The position numbers and the translations under genes were made by a program. This document shows positions 35,723-45,051 of a stretch of 64,000 nt of DNA, one piece after another. The DNA is taken from assembly GCF_011046245.1 (NCBI RefSeq), contig NZ_CP049242.1:1-64000 (forward strand), read 5' to 3'. The DNA comes from Allorhizobium pseudoryzae (GTDB lineage: Bacteria; Pseudomonadota; Alphaproteobacteria; Rhizobiales; Rhizobiaceae). A model generated the notes under the pieces. It had not been told where the DNA came from and did not search any database. It saw nothing but the letters and a program-made list of their open reading frames with translations. Each line of letters starts with the position of its first letter. Position 1 is the first letter of the stretch.

Positions 35723-36487
35723 TTAAAACGACAATGTACGTAAATATTTAATTAACGATTTCCACCAAACAGAATACGGTTGATATATATACCATTTTAT
35801 TGGTACATGCCCATTATAAAAACGAACTATTGAAATAGCTTCCGAATAGTGAGCCTTCCTATTTATATTAGTTTTTGTACATGCGTGATCCCGGTTAATC
35901 GCAACTGGTTTTTCTAGAAACACGAATTCCCCTGCATGGCGATATAACTTCCACCAAAGATCGTAGTCCATCACCATATGCAGTGATTCATTAACTCCGT
36001 TAACGGCCTGCCACGCGGTGCGTCGAATAAGAGTTGCCGGCTGACATATGATACACCGTATAGCCAACGCTTTGGCAGAAAACGGCTGTACCCACACAGG
36101 CTTCCGAATGCCGCTCTCGGTCTTCTCATGGAAGGCCTGACCATATGCAACTGGTGCCTCATGTGCTTGCTCGAGCGCCCTAAGCAGCGCTTTAAGGCCG
36201 TCCGGCAGATAATAGTCATCACTGTTAAGCCAAGTCACGTAAGGCGCACTGCCCAGGGCTATTCCCTCATTGATGGCTGCACTTTGGCCGGCATCTGGAT
36301 GGCTTCGCCACCCAGCGAGAAATGGTTCCCACTTCTGTATGACCTCTAGCGTACCATCAGTCGAACCACCATCCATGACGAAGACTTCCACGGGAACGCC
36401 TTGAGCAAAGATAGACTCCAGCGCAGCGTCGAGGAATTTTCCTTGATTGTAGGAAGGGACAGCAATTGTTACGAGCGGACTTTTCAT
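35723..36487 (-). CDS. Glycosyltransferase family 2
   Basis: Start ATG 36487 overlaps the previous stop (ATGA); 254 residues. The GT-A signature is present: VTIAVPSYNQGKFLDAALES (5-24), VFVMDGGSTDGTLEVIQKW, DAGQSAAINEGIALGSAPYV, TWLNSDDYYLPDGLKALLRA (DxD-like SDD) and the acceptor-side MVMDYDLWWKLY. It resembles the WcaA-type transferases that add hexoses to lipid-linked chains. Donor and acceptor are not predictable. Confidence 0.9.
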   Translation of the reverse strand: MKSPLVTIAVPSYNQGKFLDAALESIFAQGVPVEVFVMDGGSTDGTLEVIQKWEPFLAGWRSHPDAGQSAAINEGIALGSAPYVTWLNSDDYYLPDGLKALLRALEQAHEAPVAYGQAFHEKTESGIRKPVWVQPFSAKALAIRCIICQPATLIRRTAWQAVNGVNESLHMVMDYDLWWKLYRHAGEFVFLEKPVAINRDHACTKTNINRKAHYSEAISIVRFYNGHVPIKWYIYQPYSVWWKSLIKYLRTLSF

Positions 36488-37407
36488 CGGTCTACGCTCG
36501 TGAAAACAGGCTTGCAGGCTTTCGAATGTGCAAGGCGATGTGCCGCAAGAAAGCGCGCGTGTGCAATTCCATTTTTGAACGACCCACCTGCACGATACAT
36601 CCTGCGCAAATTCGCAATTTCCTGCCGGCCTCGTGTCTGAAAGTTTGTGGCTGTCTTCTGCATCTCGTGACAGCGGAAAGCACCCAAAAATTCCGGTACA
36701 TGAATGAAACGACTGCCTGTCCTGCAAAGGCGCAGGATAAATTCCCAGTCCAAAGCGAAATCAAAATTGACGTCTATGTTCCCGCCAGCCCGTTCCCACG
36801 CCCTGCGCCTCCAAAATAGTGTCTCTTGCGGGATGTAGTTGACGTGGCGCATTACAATCTCATCGTGATAAGGAAGAACCCATTCTCCAATAACGTTGTT
36901 GTGCTCATCGATTAGGAGACGGTTGCCATACAAGACGTCGGCATCAGGATTGGCTGCAAATGTCGCAGCGACTCGTTGCAATGCACCTGGTAGCAACAGG
37001 TCATCCGAGTTGAGCCAGCCCATTATTGGAGCTTTCGTTTTTGAGAACCCTTTGTTGATAGCGTCAGCCTGTCCTTCGTCTTTTTCCGAGAAAAATCTCA
37101 GCTGCCCTGCATATTTTTGCAAGACGTCCGCTGTGTTATCTGTAGAGCCCCCGTCTTGTACGACATACTCCAGCAGCTTCTCGTTCTGCGAGAGAACGCT
37201 CTCAACGGTCTGAGCGACGAACTCCGCTTGATTGAACGAAGGCGTTACGACAGCAATTTGGGACCTCGTATCCGGAAGAGGCGCGTTCACATTGAAGTTC
37301 ATGCTCTTAAGAGGAACAGGCTTGTGCTGATCGAACACCCCCAGCCTTATCCCCAACGCACTGCGGACCTGTTGTCCAAGTGATCTTCTCACCTTAAGCC
37401 CTACCAA
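36484..37407 (-). CDS. Glycosyltransferase family 2
   Basis: 307 residues from ATG 37407. IAVVTPSFNQAEFVAQTVES (about 51-70), YVVQDGGSTDNTADVLQKYA, EGQADAINKGFSKTKAPIMG, WLNSDDLLLPGALQRVAATF and NFDFALDWEFILRLCRTG are GT2 features. It is a close relative of the downstream gene, with which it overlaps by four bases, so the two probably arose by duplication and add neighbouring sugars. Confidence 0.9.
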   Translation of the reverse strand: MVGLKVRRSLGQQVRSALGIRLGVFDQHKPVPLKSMNFNVNAPLPDTRSQIAVVTPSFNQAEFVAQTVESVLSQNEKLLEYVVQDGGSTDNTADVLQKYAGQLRFFSEKDEGQADAINKGFSKTKAPIMGWLNSDDLLLPGALQRVAATFAANPDADVLYGNRLLIDEHNNVIGEWVLPYHDEIVMRHVNYIPQETLFWRRRAWERAGGNIDVNFDFALDWEFILRLCRTGSRFIHVPEFLGAFRCHEMQKTATNFQTRGRQEIANLRRMYRAGGSFKNGIAHARFLAAHRLAHSKACKPVFTSVDR

Positions 37408-37438
37408 TTCTCATCCCAGCGCCGTTTGTCAGATTTGC

Positions 37439-38797
37439 TCAGCGGGCCGTGAGTTGCGTGATGTGAGACCGGCTCGAGAGATTGGCAAGGCCGTAAAACG
37501 GCTGAACTGCAAAGCCATGGCTGGCAGCTGGAATGACTCCCAGAGTCGCGGCCGCGCTTACGACGCAATGTCTGTAGGCCGCCGATTCCAATTCTGCCAT
37601 CGTCATCCGATTGCGCGCCTCATAGACCTGACGTGCGTAGCCACCAATGGTCACATCGACCAGGTATTCACCTGTATGGATACTTAGCTCGATGTCATGT
37701 CGACAACGGAGGCGCGTTCCTGCTTTCACAAAGCGCGGAACTGGAAGATCATCTTGACCACTGTGTTTGCCGTGTAAGATGACACCTTTCTCGCTGCGGA
37801 TAACGACGCCAGCGACGACGGTCTCTAGGTCGCGCAGTGCTTCGAACTCCGCGTATATATGGACTGTATCACCCTGCTTGAAAATTCGCTGGGGTTTGCC
37901 CGACGCATCCGTCAGAGCGATCGATCGACATGCCACCGATCCGTCCGTCACCTGATCCTTAGACGAAAGATCTATGAACGAAATTCTGGGCCACTCCACT
38001 GCGCCCTCTTCCAGCGACAACGTTTCCTGGAATTTCTCATCAGTGGCTGGCGTTTCGCCCGTCTTCAGATTGCCAAGAGCATAATAGTGGCTAACGGCCT
38101 CCATCACGTCGCCTTGGTACAGGACTTCCCCGTGATGGAGCAGAAGTGCATGATCGCAATAATGGATCACATCCTCCATCGAATGCGTCACGAGAATGAC
38201 CGTACAGCCATTCTTGCGGAGCCTTTCGAGACGCTCGTAGCACTTCAGACGGAAAAATATGTCGCCGACGGCAAGAGCCTCATCAACGATGAGAATGTCT
38301 GGCTCAACACATGCCTGTACCGCAAAAGCGAGACGCACATACATGCCACTTGAATAGGTTTTGACCGGTTTATCAAAGAACTCGCCAATGTCAGCGAATG
38401 CCATGATCTCAGGCAGTTTCTGCTCAAATTCGCTATCGGTAAGTCCGAGAATGGCAGCGTTCAATCTGGCATTCTCTCTTCCCGTAAATTCGGGATTAAA
38501 ACCTGCACCGAGTTCAAGAAGAGCGCCTACGCGGCCCTCAACATGCATACGTCCTGAGGATGGTGATAAAATCCCGGCAATGATCTGTAACAGGGTCGAT
38601 TTGCCACTGCCATTTTCACCGATGATCCCGAGGAATTCTCCCTTGCGAACGATCAAGTTGAGCGGTTTGACCGCTTCAAAAAATTCAGCCTTATGTTGCT
38701 GACGGAAAAGCAGGCTGATCAACCGTGCAGCCGGAGAAGAGTAGACGGCGAACCGCTTTGAAATTCCGTCGAGATGAATGGCGATATCAGAGGACAT
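37439..38797 (-). CDS. wzt: Polysaccharide ABC exporter ATPase Wzt with C-terminal carbohydrate-binding domain
   Basis: ATG 38797 overlaps wzm by 11 bases; 452 residues. The Walker A loop is GIIGENGSGKSTLLQIIAG (residues 58-76), the ABC signature is VKTYSSGMYVRLAFAVQACV and the Walker B is PDILIVDEALAVGDIFFRLK. After residue 270 an extra beta-sandwich domain follows (ISFIDLSSKDQVTDGSVACR, VVAGVVIRSEKGVILHGKHS, AGTRLRCRHDIELSIHTGEY). This is the O-antigen-binding domain that in E. coli O9a and Klebsiella Wzt recognises the capped non-reducing end. Its presence implies export of finished, terminally modified chains. Confidence 0.92.
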   Translation of the reverse strand: MSSDIAIHLDGISKRFAVYSSPAARLISLLFRQQHKAEFFEAVKPLNLIVRKGEFLGIIGENGSGKSTLLQIIAGILSPSSGRMHVEGRVGALLELGAGFNPEFTGRENARLNAAILGLTDSEFEQKLPEIMAFADIGEFFDKPVKTYSSGMYVRLAFAVQACVEPDILIVDEALAVGDIFFRLKCYERLERLRKNGCTVILVTHSMEDVIHYCDHALLLHHGEVLYQGDVMEAVSHYYALGNLKTGETPATDEKFQETLSLEEGAVEWPRISFIDLSSKDQVTDGSVACRSIALTDASGKPQRIFKQGDTVHIYAEFEALRDLETVVAGVVIRSEKGVILHGKHSGQDDLPVPRFVKAGTRLRCRHDIELSIHTGEYLVDVTIGGYARQVYEARNRMTMAELESAAYRHCVVSAAATLGVIPAASHGFAVQPFYGLANLSSRSHITQLTAR

Positions 38798-39602
38798 CTG
38801 CGAACTCCCGACGTAGCATACGGAAAAAGCCGTACCCAATCACGTATACGACGGCTGACAGTATGAGAAATATCTCTGCGCCGGGATGCCAGATAGCGCC
38901 CTCGAACAGAATCGCGCGAGACCATTCGACCGGAATCGTGAGAGGGTTAATGGCCAAGAGAAACTGGAACTGATCAGGAACCATGCTGCGCGGATAGACA
39001 ACTGGTGCTGTGAACAGCAACAATGTGCTGAAAAGCGGCATAATCTGATTGAGATCCCGCAAATAAACACCCAGTGCTGCCAGGATCCAACCCAAGCCGG
39101 TTGTAAACAATGCCAGTCCAAGAATTGGCACAAGCAGCATAATGGATGTTGGATATAGAAAACCGGCGAAGACGATCATCGCGGCAGTGAGAATGATAAA
39201 AGACAAGAATGCTGTCATCAGCGAACTGGCAACGTTGACGACCGGCAGAATTTCAAGCGGGAAGATGACGCGCTTCACCAAGCTTTCTTGAGCTGTGATT
39301 GTTGCAGGCGCACGGACCAGAGTATCGGACAAGATCGTGTGCAGCACCAGGCCCACGAAAAGAATGAGTCCGAAGGGAACGGGGGAGCCTGTGGCACCCT
39401 CAATACCCCATCGTGCTCTCAGAACGACTTGAAACACGAAAGAGTAAAGCGCAAGCAGCAGGAGCGGTTGCGCAAAAAGCCAAACCGGACCAAGCGCTGA
39501 GCTTCGATAGCGTTGTGAAATGTCCCGACGAGTCAGACTGAAGATGAGCTTTCTGTTCAGATAGGGAGATGTGAACGCTCTGACGATTAGGCCGAATCTC
39601 AT
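38787..39602 (-). CDS. wzm: Polysaccharide ABC exporter permease Wzm
   Basis: 271 residues, about six membrane spans (for example VWLFAQPLLLLALYSFVFQV, LILFVGLVLHTILSDTLVRA, VPILGLALFTTGLGWILAAL). The N-terminus LIFSLTRRDISQRYRSSALG is the conserved ABC-2 permease lead, and YLRDLNQIMPLFSTLLLFTA then PVVYP is the re-entrant signature. It pairs with Wzt to move the completed polysaccharide across the inner membrane. It overlaps the upstream glycosyltransferase by four bases. Confidence 0.92.
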   Translation of the reverse strand: MRFGLIVRAFTSPYLNRKLIFSLTRRDISQRYRSSALGPVWLFAQPLLLLALYSFVFQVVLRARWGIEGATGSPVPFGLILFVGLVLHTILSDTLVRAPATITAQESLVKRVIFPLEILPVVNVASSLMTAFLSFIILTAAMIVFAGFLYPTSIMLLVPILGLALFTTGLGWILAALGVYLRDLNQIMPLFSTLLLFTAPVVYPRSMVPDQFQFLLAINPLTIPVEWSRAILFEGAIWHPGAEIFLILSAVVYVIGYGFFRMLRREFADVL

Positions 39603-40750
39603 TTTCCACCTGCTGAAGCACGAAGGTTTTCCGCAACCTTCAGAAAATCTTCGGCGAACGCACGCTGTTTGATCGTGTAATCGAGCTCGACACGTTCCGG
39701 ATCCTTATGGGCATATTGCGCCAATATTGCAGCCAGAGAGAGCGCATCCTTAGGATCGAAGAAAGCAACGTTCTTATTGATCTGCTCCCGGTTCACCGCC
39801 AAATCGGAGGCAATCACAAACTGGGAGGTGGCTTTTGCATCCTCGATAACCGTCGACCAACCCTCGAAAAGAGAGGGCTGCACAATGGAAACAGCCTGCC
39901 CAAAAAGAGTGACCTGCTCATCCCTCGGCAAAAAACCAAGGAAATGCGTCCTGTCATCGATACCGAGGGCTTTGGCGCGGTCTTTTAGGTCCTGCGCGTG
40001 GGTGGGGGCACGATGATCATGTTCCTTACCAGAAAAAACCACGTCAACTTTAACGCCCTCATCCTTGAGCTTGGCCAAAGCTTCCAAGACAATCACATGA
40101 TTTTTGTGCACCCAAAATTGATTGGGACAGTAAAAAAAACGTGTCGGAAGTTTGTATTTCTTCCGGATTTCAGCAATGGAAATCGTGGGCGCTGGTGGAT
40201 TGAACACCGCGAAATGCACGACATGTGTCTTTACGTCCGCTTCCGGATAGAAGGTTTCGAAGTCCTTCCGAGCCGCCTCTGACGAAAAAACAATATTTCC
40301 GAAATTCTGGAAAAAATATCTTACCTGATTATCTCTCTGCTCCAATTCCTTGGCGTCAAAGAGATGCGGTAAGTGTTTCTCCTGTAAGTCCGGAATCCAG
40401 CATACCGTCTCTGCTGCTTGGCGATCGATTGGAAAGGGATAGATGATGTCAAACTTCATCTTCCGCTTCAGTATCCGCGGCACGATTTTCTGAAGCAGAC
40501 GCAATTTTCTGAAAATACCACCGTCGATATCAGCCAGGCGTGCCGGCTGCACCCAGGTACAGCGGCTGTAGCCAGAACCTTGCGCGATAAAATCAAACGA
40601 TTTGCGATCATGCGAAAGCACAAATACGTCAGGTTGCATCGCCTGCGGAAGAAGTCTGAACGAACTTACGAGATTTTGCGCGTAGTAGGCTCCGCCGATC
40701 CAGTTCTCATCGTAATTAAAGGGTAATCCTAATCTGATGCGTTGAGCCAC
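39599..40750 (-). CDS. Glycosyltransferase family 4
   Basis: 383 residues. The N-domain has LGLPFNYDENWIGGAYYAQN (8-27). The C-domain GT-B nucleotide-sugar site is PTRFFYCPNQFWVHKNHVIV, LEALAKL, HFLGFLPRDEQVTLFGQAVS and VQPSLFEGWSTVIEDAKATS, with the two acidic residues of the EX7E motif (E in FEGW, E in IEDA). It probably adds one of the first or repeating sugars. It overlaps the epimerase gene by 22 bases. Confidence 0.9.
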   Translation of the reverse strand: MAQRIRLGLPFNYDENWIGGAYYAQNLVSSFRLLPQAMQPDVFVLSHDRKSFDFIAQGSGYSRCTWVQPARLADIDGGIFRKLRLLQKIVPRILKRKMKFDIIYPFPIDRQAAETVCWIPDLQEKHLPHLFDAKELEQRDNQVRYFFQNFGNIVFSSEAARKDFETFYPEADVKTHVVHFAVFNPPAPTISIAEIRKKYKLPTRFFYCPNQFWVHKNHVIVLEALAKLKDEGVKVDVVFSGKEHDHRAPTHAQDLKDRAKALGIDDRTHFLGFLPRDEQVTLFGQAVSIVQPSLFEGWSTVIEDAKATSQFVIASDLAVNREQINKNVAFFDPKDALSLAAILAQYAHKDPERVELDYTIKQRAFAEDFLKVAENLRASAGGK

Positions 40751-41625
40751 TCGGCAGTCCTCTCAAGCCCCGTCTTCACGTCGAAAGCAGGGGAAAATCC
40801 AAGTTTTTTCAAATAGGAGATATCGGCAACCCAGCGGTCAGGATCTCCTCGGCGGGCCTGACCTGTAAAGTGTGCCGTGTATTGCTCTCCAAGATGGCCA
40901 AAAAGAGTTTCAACCGCCTCACGGATTGTGGTCATCGTGCCGCTTGCAGCGTTGATTGCTCTTCCGTCAAAATCTGCCTTCTCGATTATCAGTTGTATGG
41001 CACGAGCAAGATCATCTACGTAGATGAAATCACGTGCTTCCTGACCAGAACCGAAGAATTGCGGCGTCTTCGATTTCAATGCCTTCTGATAGCTGTCCCA
41101 AAATAGCTGCTTACGCAGGCCCGGGCCGTAACACGAGAAGATCCGAAGCGAAATGCACTGCAGATTGAACAGCGTGGCATATTCACGACAAATCTGCTCC
41201 GCGTAGAACTTATGCCATCCATAGGGGGAAACAGGAGCGGCCGGTGCATCTTCGCTTACAGGCAGTGTGGTTGGATTCCCGTAGACCGCGGCGCTAGACA
41301 AATGAATGAAGCGCGCAGAAGGGAGGCTGATACGGATAGCCTCGAGAATTTCGTTGACCCGCAACGTGTTCAACCGAAAATCACGTGACGGATTTTCAAA
41401 TGAGAGTGGCACACTCGCCGCACCTGAGCAGTTCACAACCACTTCCGGTTTTGTAACATCTAGCAGTTGAGCGAAATCAGGCGCATCAGCGTCAATACGG
41501 TGATAGTCTTCCCCTTCTATGCCATATACGATGTCTGCGCGCTGGATCTTATGCGTTGCTCGCAAGACGCGTGCGACGGCGGAACCGATGAAACCTTCGG
41601 AGCCTATAATCAGAATACGGTTCAT
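40729..41625 (-). CDS. NAD-dependent sugar epimerase/dehydratase (extended SDR)
   Basis: 298 residues. ILIIGSEGFIGSAVARVLRA (residues 4-23) is the NAD-binding loop (GxxGxxG), FIHLSSAAVYGNPTTLPVSE holds the catalytic Ser/Thr, and SPYGWHKFYAEQICREYATL has the YxxxK pair. It is close to UDP-glucose 4-epimerase-type SDRs. The nucleotide sugar cannot be read from sequence. It sits between glycosyltransferases and overlaps both neighbours, so it is co-translated with them. Confidence 0.88.
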   Translation of the reverse strand: MNRILIIGSEGFIGSAVARVLRATHKIQRADIVYGIEGEDYHRIDADAPDFAQLLDVTKPEVVVNCSGAASVPLSFENPSRDFRLNTLRVNEILEAIRISLPSARFIHLSSAAVYGNPTTLPVSEDAPAAPVSPYGWHKFYAEQICREYATLFNLQCISLRIFSCYGPGLRKQLFWDSYQKALKSKTPQFFGSGQEARDFIYVDDLARAIQLIIEKADFDGRAINAASGTMTTIREAVETLFGHLGEQYTAHFTGQARRGDPDRWVADISYLKKLGFSPAFDVKTGLERTAEWLNASD

Positions 41626-44075
41626 GGAGCTTCCGCCTCGCCAGTGATTGGCAATTCTGGGTTTTTCAGAACAAAGGAATACGGTCTTCCCGCCACGTTT
41701 TCGCCAACAATAGCAATTTGCTCAGCCGTTGAAGGCCAGTAGTTCATCGGTGACTCCGTGAAGGAGATGACCCTTTCAACCTCAAAACCGGCTTCTTCGG
41801 CAAACCGGACGTAGTCCTCCTTCTTGTAGGCGTTTTCACCCTTGTAGAAGGATTGCATCGGATGCTCGCGAAGAAATCGCTCTTTGTCCTCATCGTCGTA
41901 GATAACATGATCTCGGATTAGAATGGCCTTGCCACCCGGTCGCAACAGCGCGCGTATCTGTGACAGATCCCTGACAGGATCTGCGAAATGATGAGCAACC
42001 TGGCGGCAGATCGCCACGTCATATCCAGGCGGAAGATTTACCTCACTAAGGTAACCCGTGTGCATGGCAAGCTGCAGACTGCAGGATTTACTGACTTCTT
42101 CGATGAGGTCTTCCATACCTTTGCGGCCGGTCAATGGACCTGTTTCCGGTTCAACGGCATCAACATGAAAACCTTGAAGCGAGAAGGCAACAGAGGTGAC
42201 CCCTATGCCGCTTCCGACATCGAGCATTCTTCCAGACTTACGTTCAACCGTATCGACGATCTCTTTCGTCGCCTTAAACTCTTCGGAGTGATAATAAATT
42301 TCGAACGATTGGCCTGGCTTTCCGTTGAGAAATGCAAACTTCAGCATCTCCTTGTGGTTTGGATCGCCTTGCATGGCGTCTATCGTCTCTTCCCACGTCC
42401 ATCTCTCGCGGGGGACATAGCCGATAAACTGCGCCGGATTGCCTCCCACAATAGTGAACGGGGCGACATTTTTTGTCACCACTGATCCTGCAGCGACCAC
42501 GGCCCCTTTGCCGATGGTAACTCCTTTAAGAATGGACGAACCAAAGCCAATCCAAGCTTGATCTTCTATGACAATGGGTTTCGATGAAACGTTGCCCCAA
42601 TCTTTATAAGCGCCTATCTGGCCGGTCTCGAGCCCGAGCTTCCAGGCATAGGCATCCATCTTGCGGATGTCCGGATTGAGAGAATGTGCATTGGAATCAA
42701 TAACCGTCACATTCCATGAAAGCATGACGTTTGAGCCGATGGTGATGCCTGCATCCTGACTGCAGATCAACAGACTGCCGCCACCGATAGAACTATTGTC
42801 TCCGATCGTAATTTTTCCCAAGCCACGCTCAAACACGTAACTTCCCGATACGATACAATTATCTCCGACAATGACGTAAGGGCGATGCTCTGGCTTTACG
42901 CGCACATCGATGTAAATCTGATCAACAATGCAACCATGGCCCTTGCTGAGGTAACGCATGCCGCCATAGTCAGCACCCGAATGGCTTTCATGGGCCACCG
43001 TTCGCGCGCGCGTTATTGCCCTTCTGACTAAAGCTTTGGTGCGGTGGGCTGCGCTTGCCCGCAGCCGCTGATACAGATAGCGAGGACCGCGGTTCTTAAA
43101 TGCCGATATTCCGCGCGTCATCCGACTTTCGGCATCCGCTAACTTACCGGTATCATTAAATTCTATTGCCTCGATGAATTTAGCGTAGCCGACGTGCCCA
43201 GCGCTACGCGCGAGAGCAAGCTCTTGAGGGTTTGTATCCTTATGAAGACGCTGGATGAATTCGACCTGAAAGGCCTCCCCCACATGAGCTCGATAAAATT
43301 CAAGAGGAGAGACATAGCCCGCCAAAATGGGGTCAAAACGCCCGCCTTCATTGGCTTTGCTCAAGAGATTCAGGCACTGCCGACGAATTGGGATAAAGTC
43401 AAAAGCCTTTTTATCACTCACATTTACGGTGGAGCCTGCACGCTGAAAATAAGCGTAAGAGGCCGTCGGATCGACGTATACCGCAGTTGCCGCCAGCATC
43501 AGGCGGATTGCAAAAGGATGATCTTCGTAAAATAATCCCGTCGCAAACCGGATATGCTCAGCATTGAGAAGTGTCCGGCGGCAAACCAGGCGCCAAGGCG
43601 GAGTGCTCCAGCAAGACAGGCTTGCAAACACATTCGCGCTCATTTTGGCATCGACGACTCTGCCCGAGATTTCCGGAATCGGCGCTGGCCCAGGATGCGA
43701 GCGCCCATCCTCCCAAACAGATATAAAATTGCTGACAAGAACGTCGGGATGATGCTTCTTCAACAAAGCGGCAATGCGAACAAGGGCTTCATCCGTCATC
43801 CAGTCATCACTGTCGATAAACCAGACGTAATCGCCTTGTGCATGATCAATGCCACGGTTGCGTGCCGCACCCTGACCACTGTTTTGTTGACGCATAATGC
43901 GGACTCTAGAGTCCGCGATGGCATAACGTTCGGCAATATCGAAGCTTGCGTCCGTGGAGCCATCATCGACCAACACAATCTCGAAATCTCGAAATGCTTG
44001 ATTGAGCAGGCTATCGAGACAGCGCGCCAAATAGCGTTCTGTGTTGTAGACAGGGATCACAAAGGAAACGAGCAT
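41622..44075 (-). CDS. Trifunctional protein: GT2, hexapeptide acyltransferase and methyltransferase
   Basis: 817 residues. About 1-330 is a GT2 (VSFVIPVYNTERYLARCLDS, FEIVLVDDGSTDASFDIAER, QQNSGQGAARNRGIDHAQGD, YVWFIDSDDW). About 371-560 is a left-handed beta-helix acyltransferase (DNCIVSGSYVFERGLGKITI, GDNSSIGGGSLLICSQDAGI, WIGFGSSILKGVTIGKGAVV, AAGSVVTKNVAPFTIVGGNP). About 600-817 is a SAM methyltransferase (RMLDVGSGIGVTSVAFSLQG, CRQVAHHFADPVRDLSQIRA). One polypeptide could add a sugar and then acylate and methylate it. The start ATG 44075 comes 10 bases after the upstream stop at 44085. Confidence 0.9.
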   Translation of the reverse strand: MLVSFVIPVYNTERYLARCLDSLLNQAFRDFEIVLVDDGSTDASFDIAERYAIADSRVRIMRQQNSGQGAARNRGIDHAQGDYVWFIDSDDWMTDEALVRIAALLKKHHPDVLVSNFISVWEDGRSHPGPAPIPEISGRVVDAKMSANVFASLSCWSTPPWRLVCRRTLLNAEHIRFATGLFYEDHPFAIRLMLAATAVYVDPTASYAYFQRAGSTVNVSDKKAFDFIPIRRQCLNLLSKANEGGRFDPILAGYVSPLEFYRAHVGEAFQVEFIQRLHKDTNPQELALARSAGHVGYAKFIEAIEFNDTGKLADAESRMTRGISAFKNRGPRYLYQRLRASAAHRTKALVRRAITRARTVAHESHSGADYGGMRYLSKGHGCIVDQIYIDVRVKPEHRPYVIVGDNCIVSGSYVFERGLGKITIGDNSSIGGGSLLICSQDAGITIGSNVMLSWNVTVIDSNAHSLNPDIRKMDAYAWKLGLETGQIGAYKDWGNVSSKPIVIEDQAWIGFGSSILKGVTIGKGAVVAAGSVVTKNVAPFTIVGGNPAQFIGYVPRERWTWEETIDAMQGDPNHKEMLKFAFLNGKPGQSFEIYYHSEEFKATKEIVDTVERKSGRMLDVGSGIGVTSVAFSLQGFHVDAVEPETGPLTGRKGMEDLIEEVSKSCSLQLAMHTGYLSEVNLPPGYDVAICRQVAHHFADPVRDLSQIRALLRPGGKAILIRDHVIYDDEDKERFLREHPMQSFYKGENAYKKEDYVRFAEEAGFEVERVISFTESPMNYWPSTAEQIAIVGENVAGRPYSFVLKNPELPITGEAEAP

Positions 44076-44084
44076 TCAGAAAAC

Positions 44085-44984
44085 CTATGCAGAATGAATG
44101 TTGGATCGAAGCAGCCTCAGAAGCCGGGCGGCGATCCGTCTCCTCAGACTGGGCCGTACCGCTGAGGCAACAGAAGGCTGGATACCTCCAAATGCATGCG
44201 CTACCGCTTCTTGCAGGAGACGGTCATGAGGATAACGCCTGGCAATTTCCAGTGCCGGCTCAACGGCACCCCAACGTCTGACCGCTTCAATGAAAACTTT
44301 CGCTTCGACCGCCGTTATTGACGAGAAATTGGCCGCTATGACCCCATAGGTCTCTGCCATAATTTCTGCAGCGCTAACCGACGATACTCCTCCGAGCGAA
44401 AAACGAACGACAGGATCAGGAATGCCTGACGCGGTACAACCAAGTCTTATCGCACGATGTACCCATGCCGCATCAGCGCAGATTTTCAGAGAATTGTCAT
44501 ATTCTCCCACCCGTCGCACGCAATCCTGTGTAACGAACATTGCATTGTGACAAAAAGGAATTCCTGACAAAAGCGCACCTGGACCAAAGGCCTCGTCCTT
44601 GCGCACCTCCACATCTCCAGACGGAGATACCATATTGGCTGCACCAAAAACGATATCTGTTTCCGTTCTTTTATGGAGGCTGTTGAGTTTTGAAAGGGCA
44701 CCGGCCTCAAGCTCATCATCGGATCCTAAAATACCGATCAGACGCCCTGTCGCAAGCTTCAATCCCTTATTGATTGCGTCATAAATGCCCTTGTCGGGCT
44801 CGGAGAGAATAACAGGTCTGGCCTCGTGCGCAGCAGCGATTTCCACTGTCCTATCCCGGGAGGCCCCATCAATGACGATCACCTCAACCGAAGCTCCCTG
44901 ATGAAGACAGGAAGACAGGGCAGCACCGAGGCTTTTCTCAGAATTGTAGGTCGGGATGATAACGGAAAAATCGGAAGTCATCAC
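44085..44984 (-). CDS. Glycosyltransferase family 2 (WcaA/WcaE-like)
   Basis: 299 residues. FSVIIPTYNSEKSLGAALSS (6-25), VEVIVIDGASRDRTVEIAAA, DKGIYDAINKGLKLATGRLI and GILGSDDELEAGALSKLNSL match the GT2 group typified by colanic acid WcaE and similar fucosyl- or galactosyltransferases. It lies next to the GDP-fucose genes, so fucose is a reasonable but unproven donor. Start ATG 44984 is the second Met-Thr pair after MMTSDF; ATG 44981 is also possible. Confidence 0.88.
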   Translation of the reverse strand: MMTSDFSVIIPTYNSEKSLGAALSSCLHQGASVEVIVIDGASRDRTVEIAAAHEARPVILSEPDKGIYDAINKGLKLATGRLIGILGSDDELEAGALSKLNSLHKRTETDIVFGAANMVSPSGDVEVRKDEAFGPGALLSGIPFCHNAMFVTQDCVRRVGEYDNSLKICADAAWVHRAIRLGCTASGIPDPVVRFSLGGVSSVSAAEIMAETYGVIAANFSSITAVEAKVFIEAVRRWGAVEPALEIARRYPHDRLLQEAVAHAFGGIQPSVASAVRPSLRRRIAARLLRLLRSNIHSA

Positions 44985-45051
44985 ATTATCACCGTCGTAT
45001 CACAAAATACCCCGACTACAGCCCGGGTTATTATTGCAGATTTCGTTTGAA

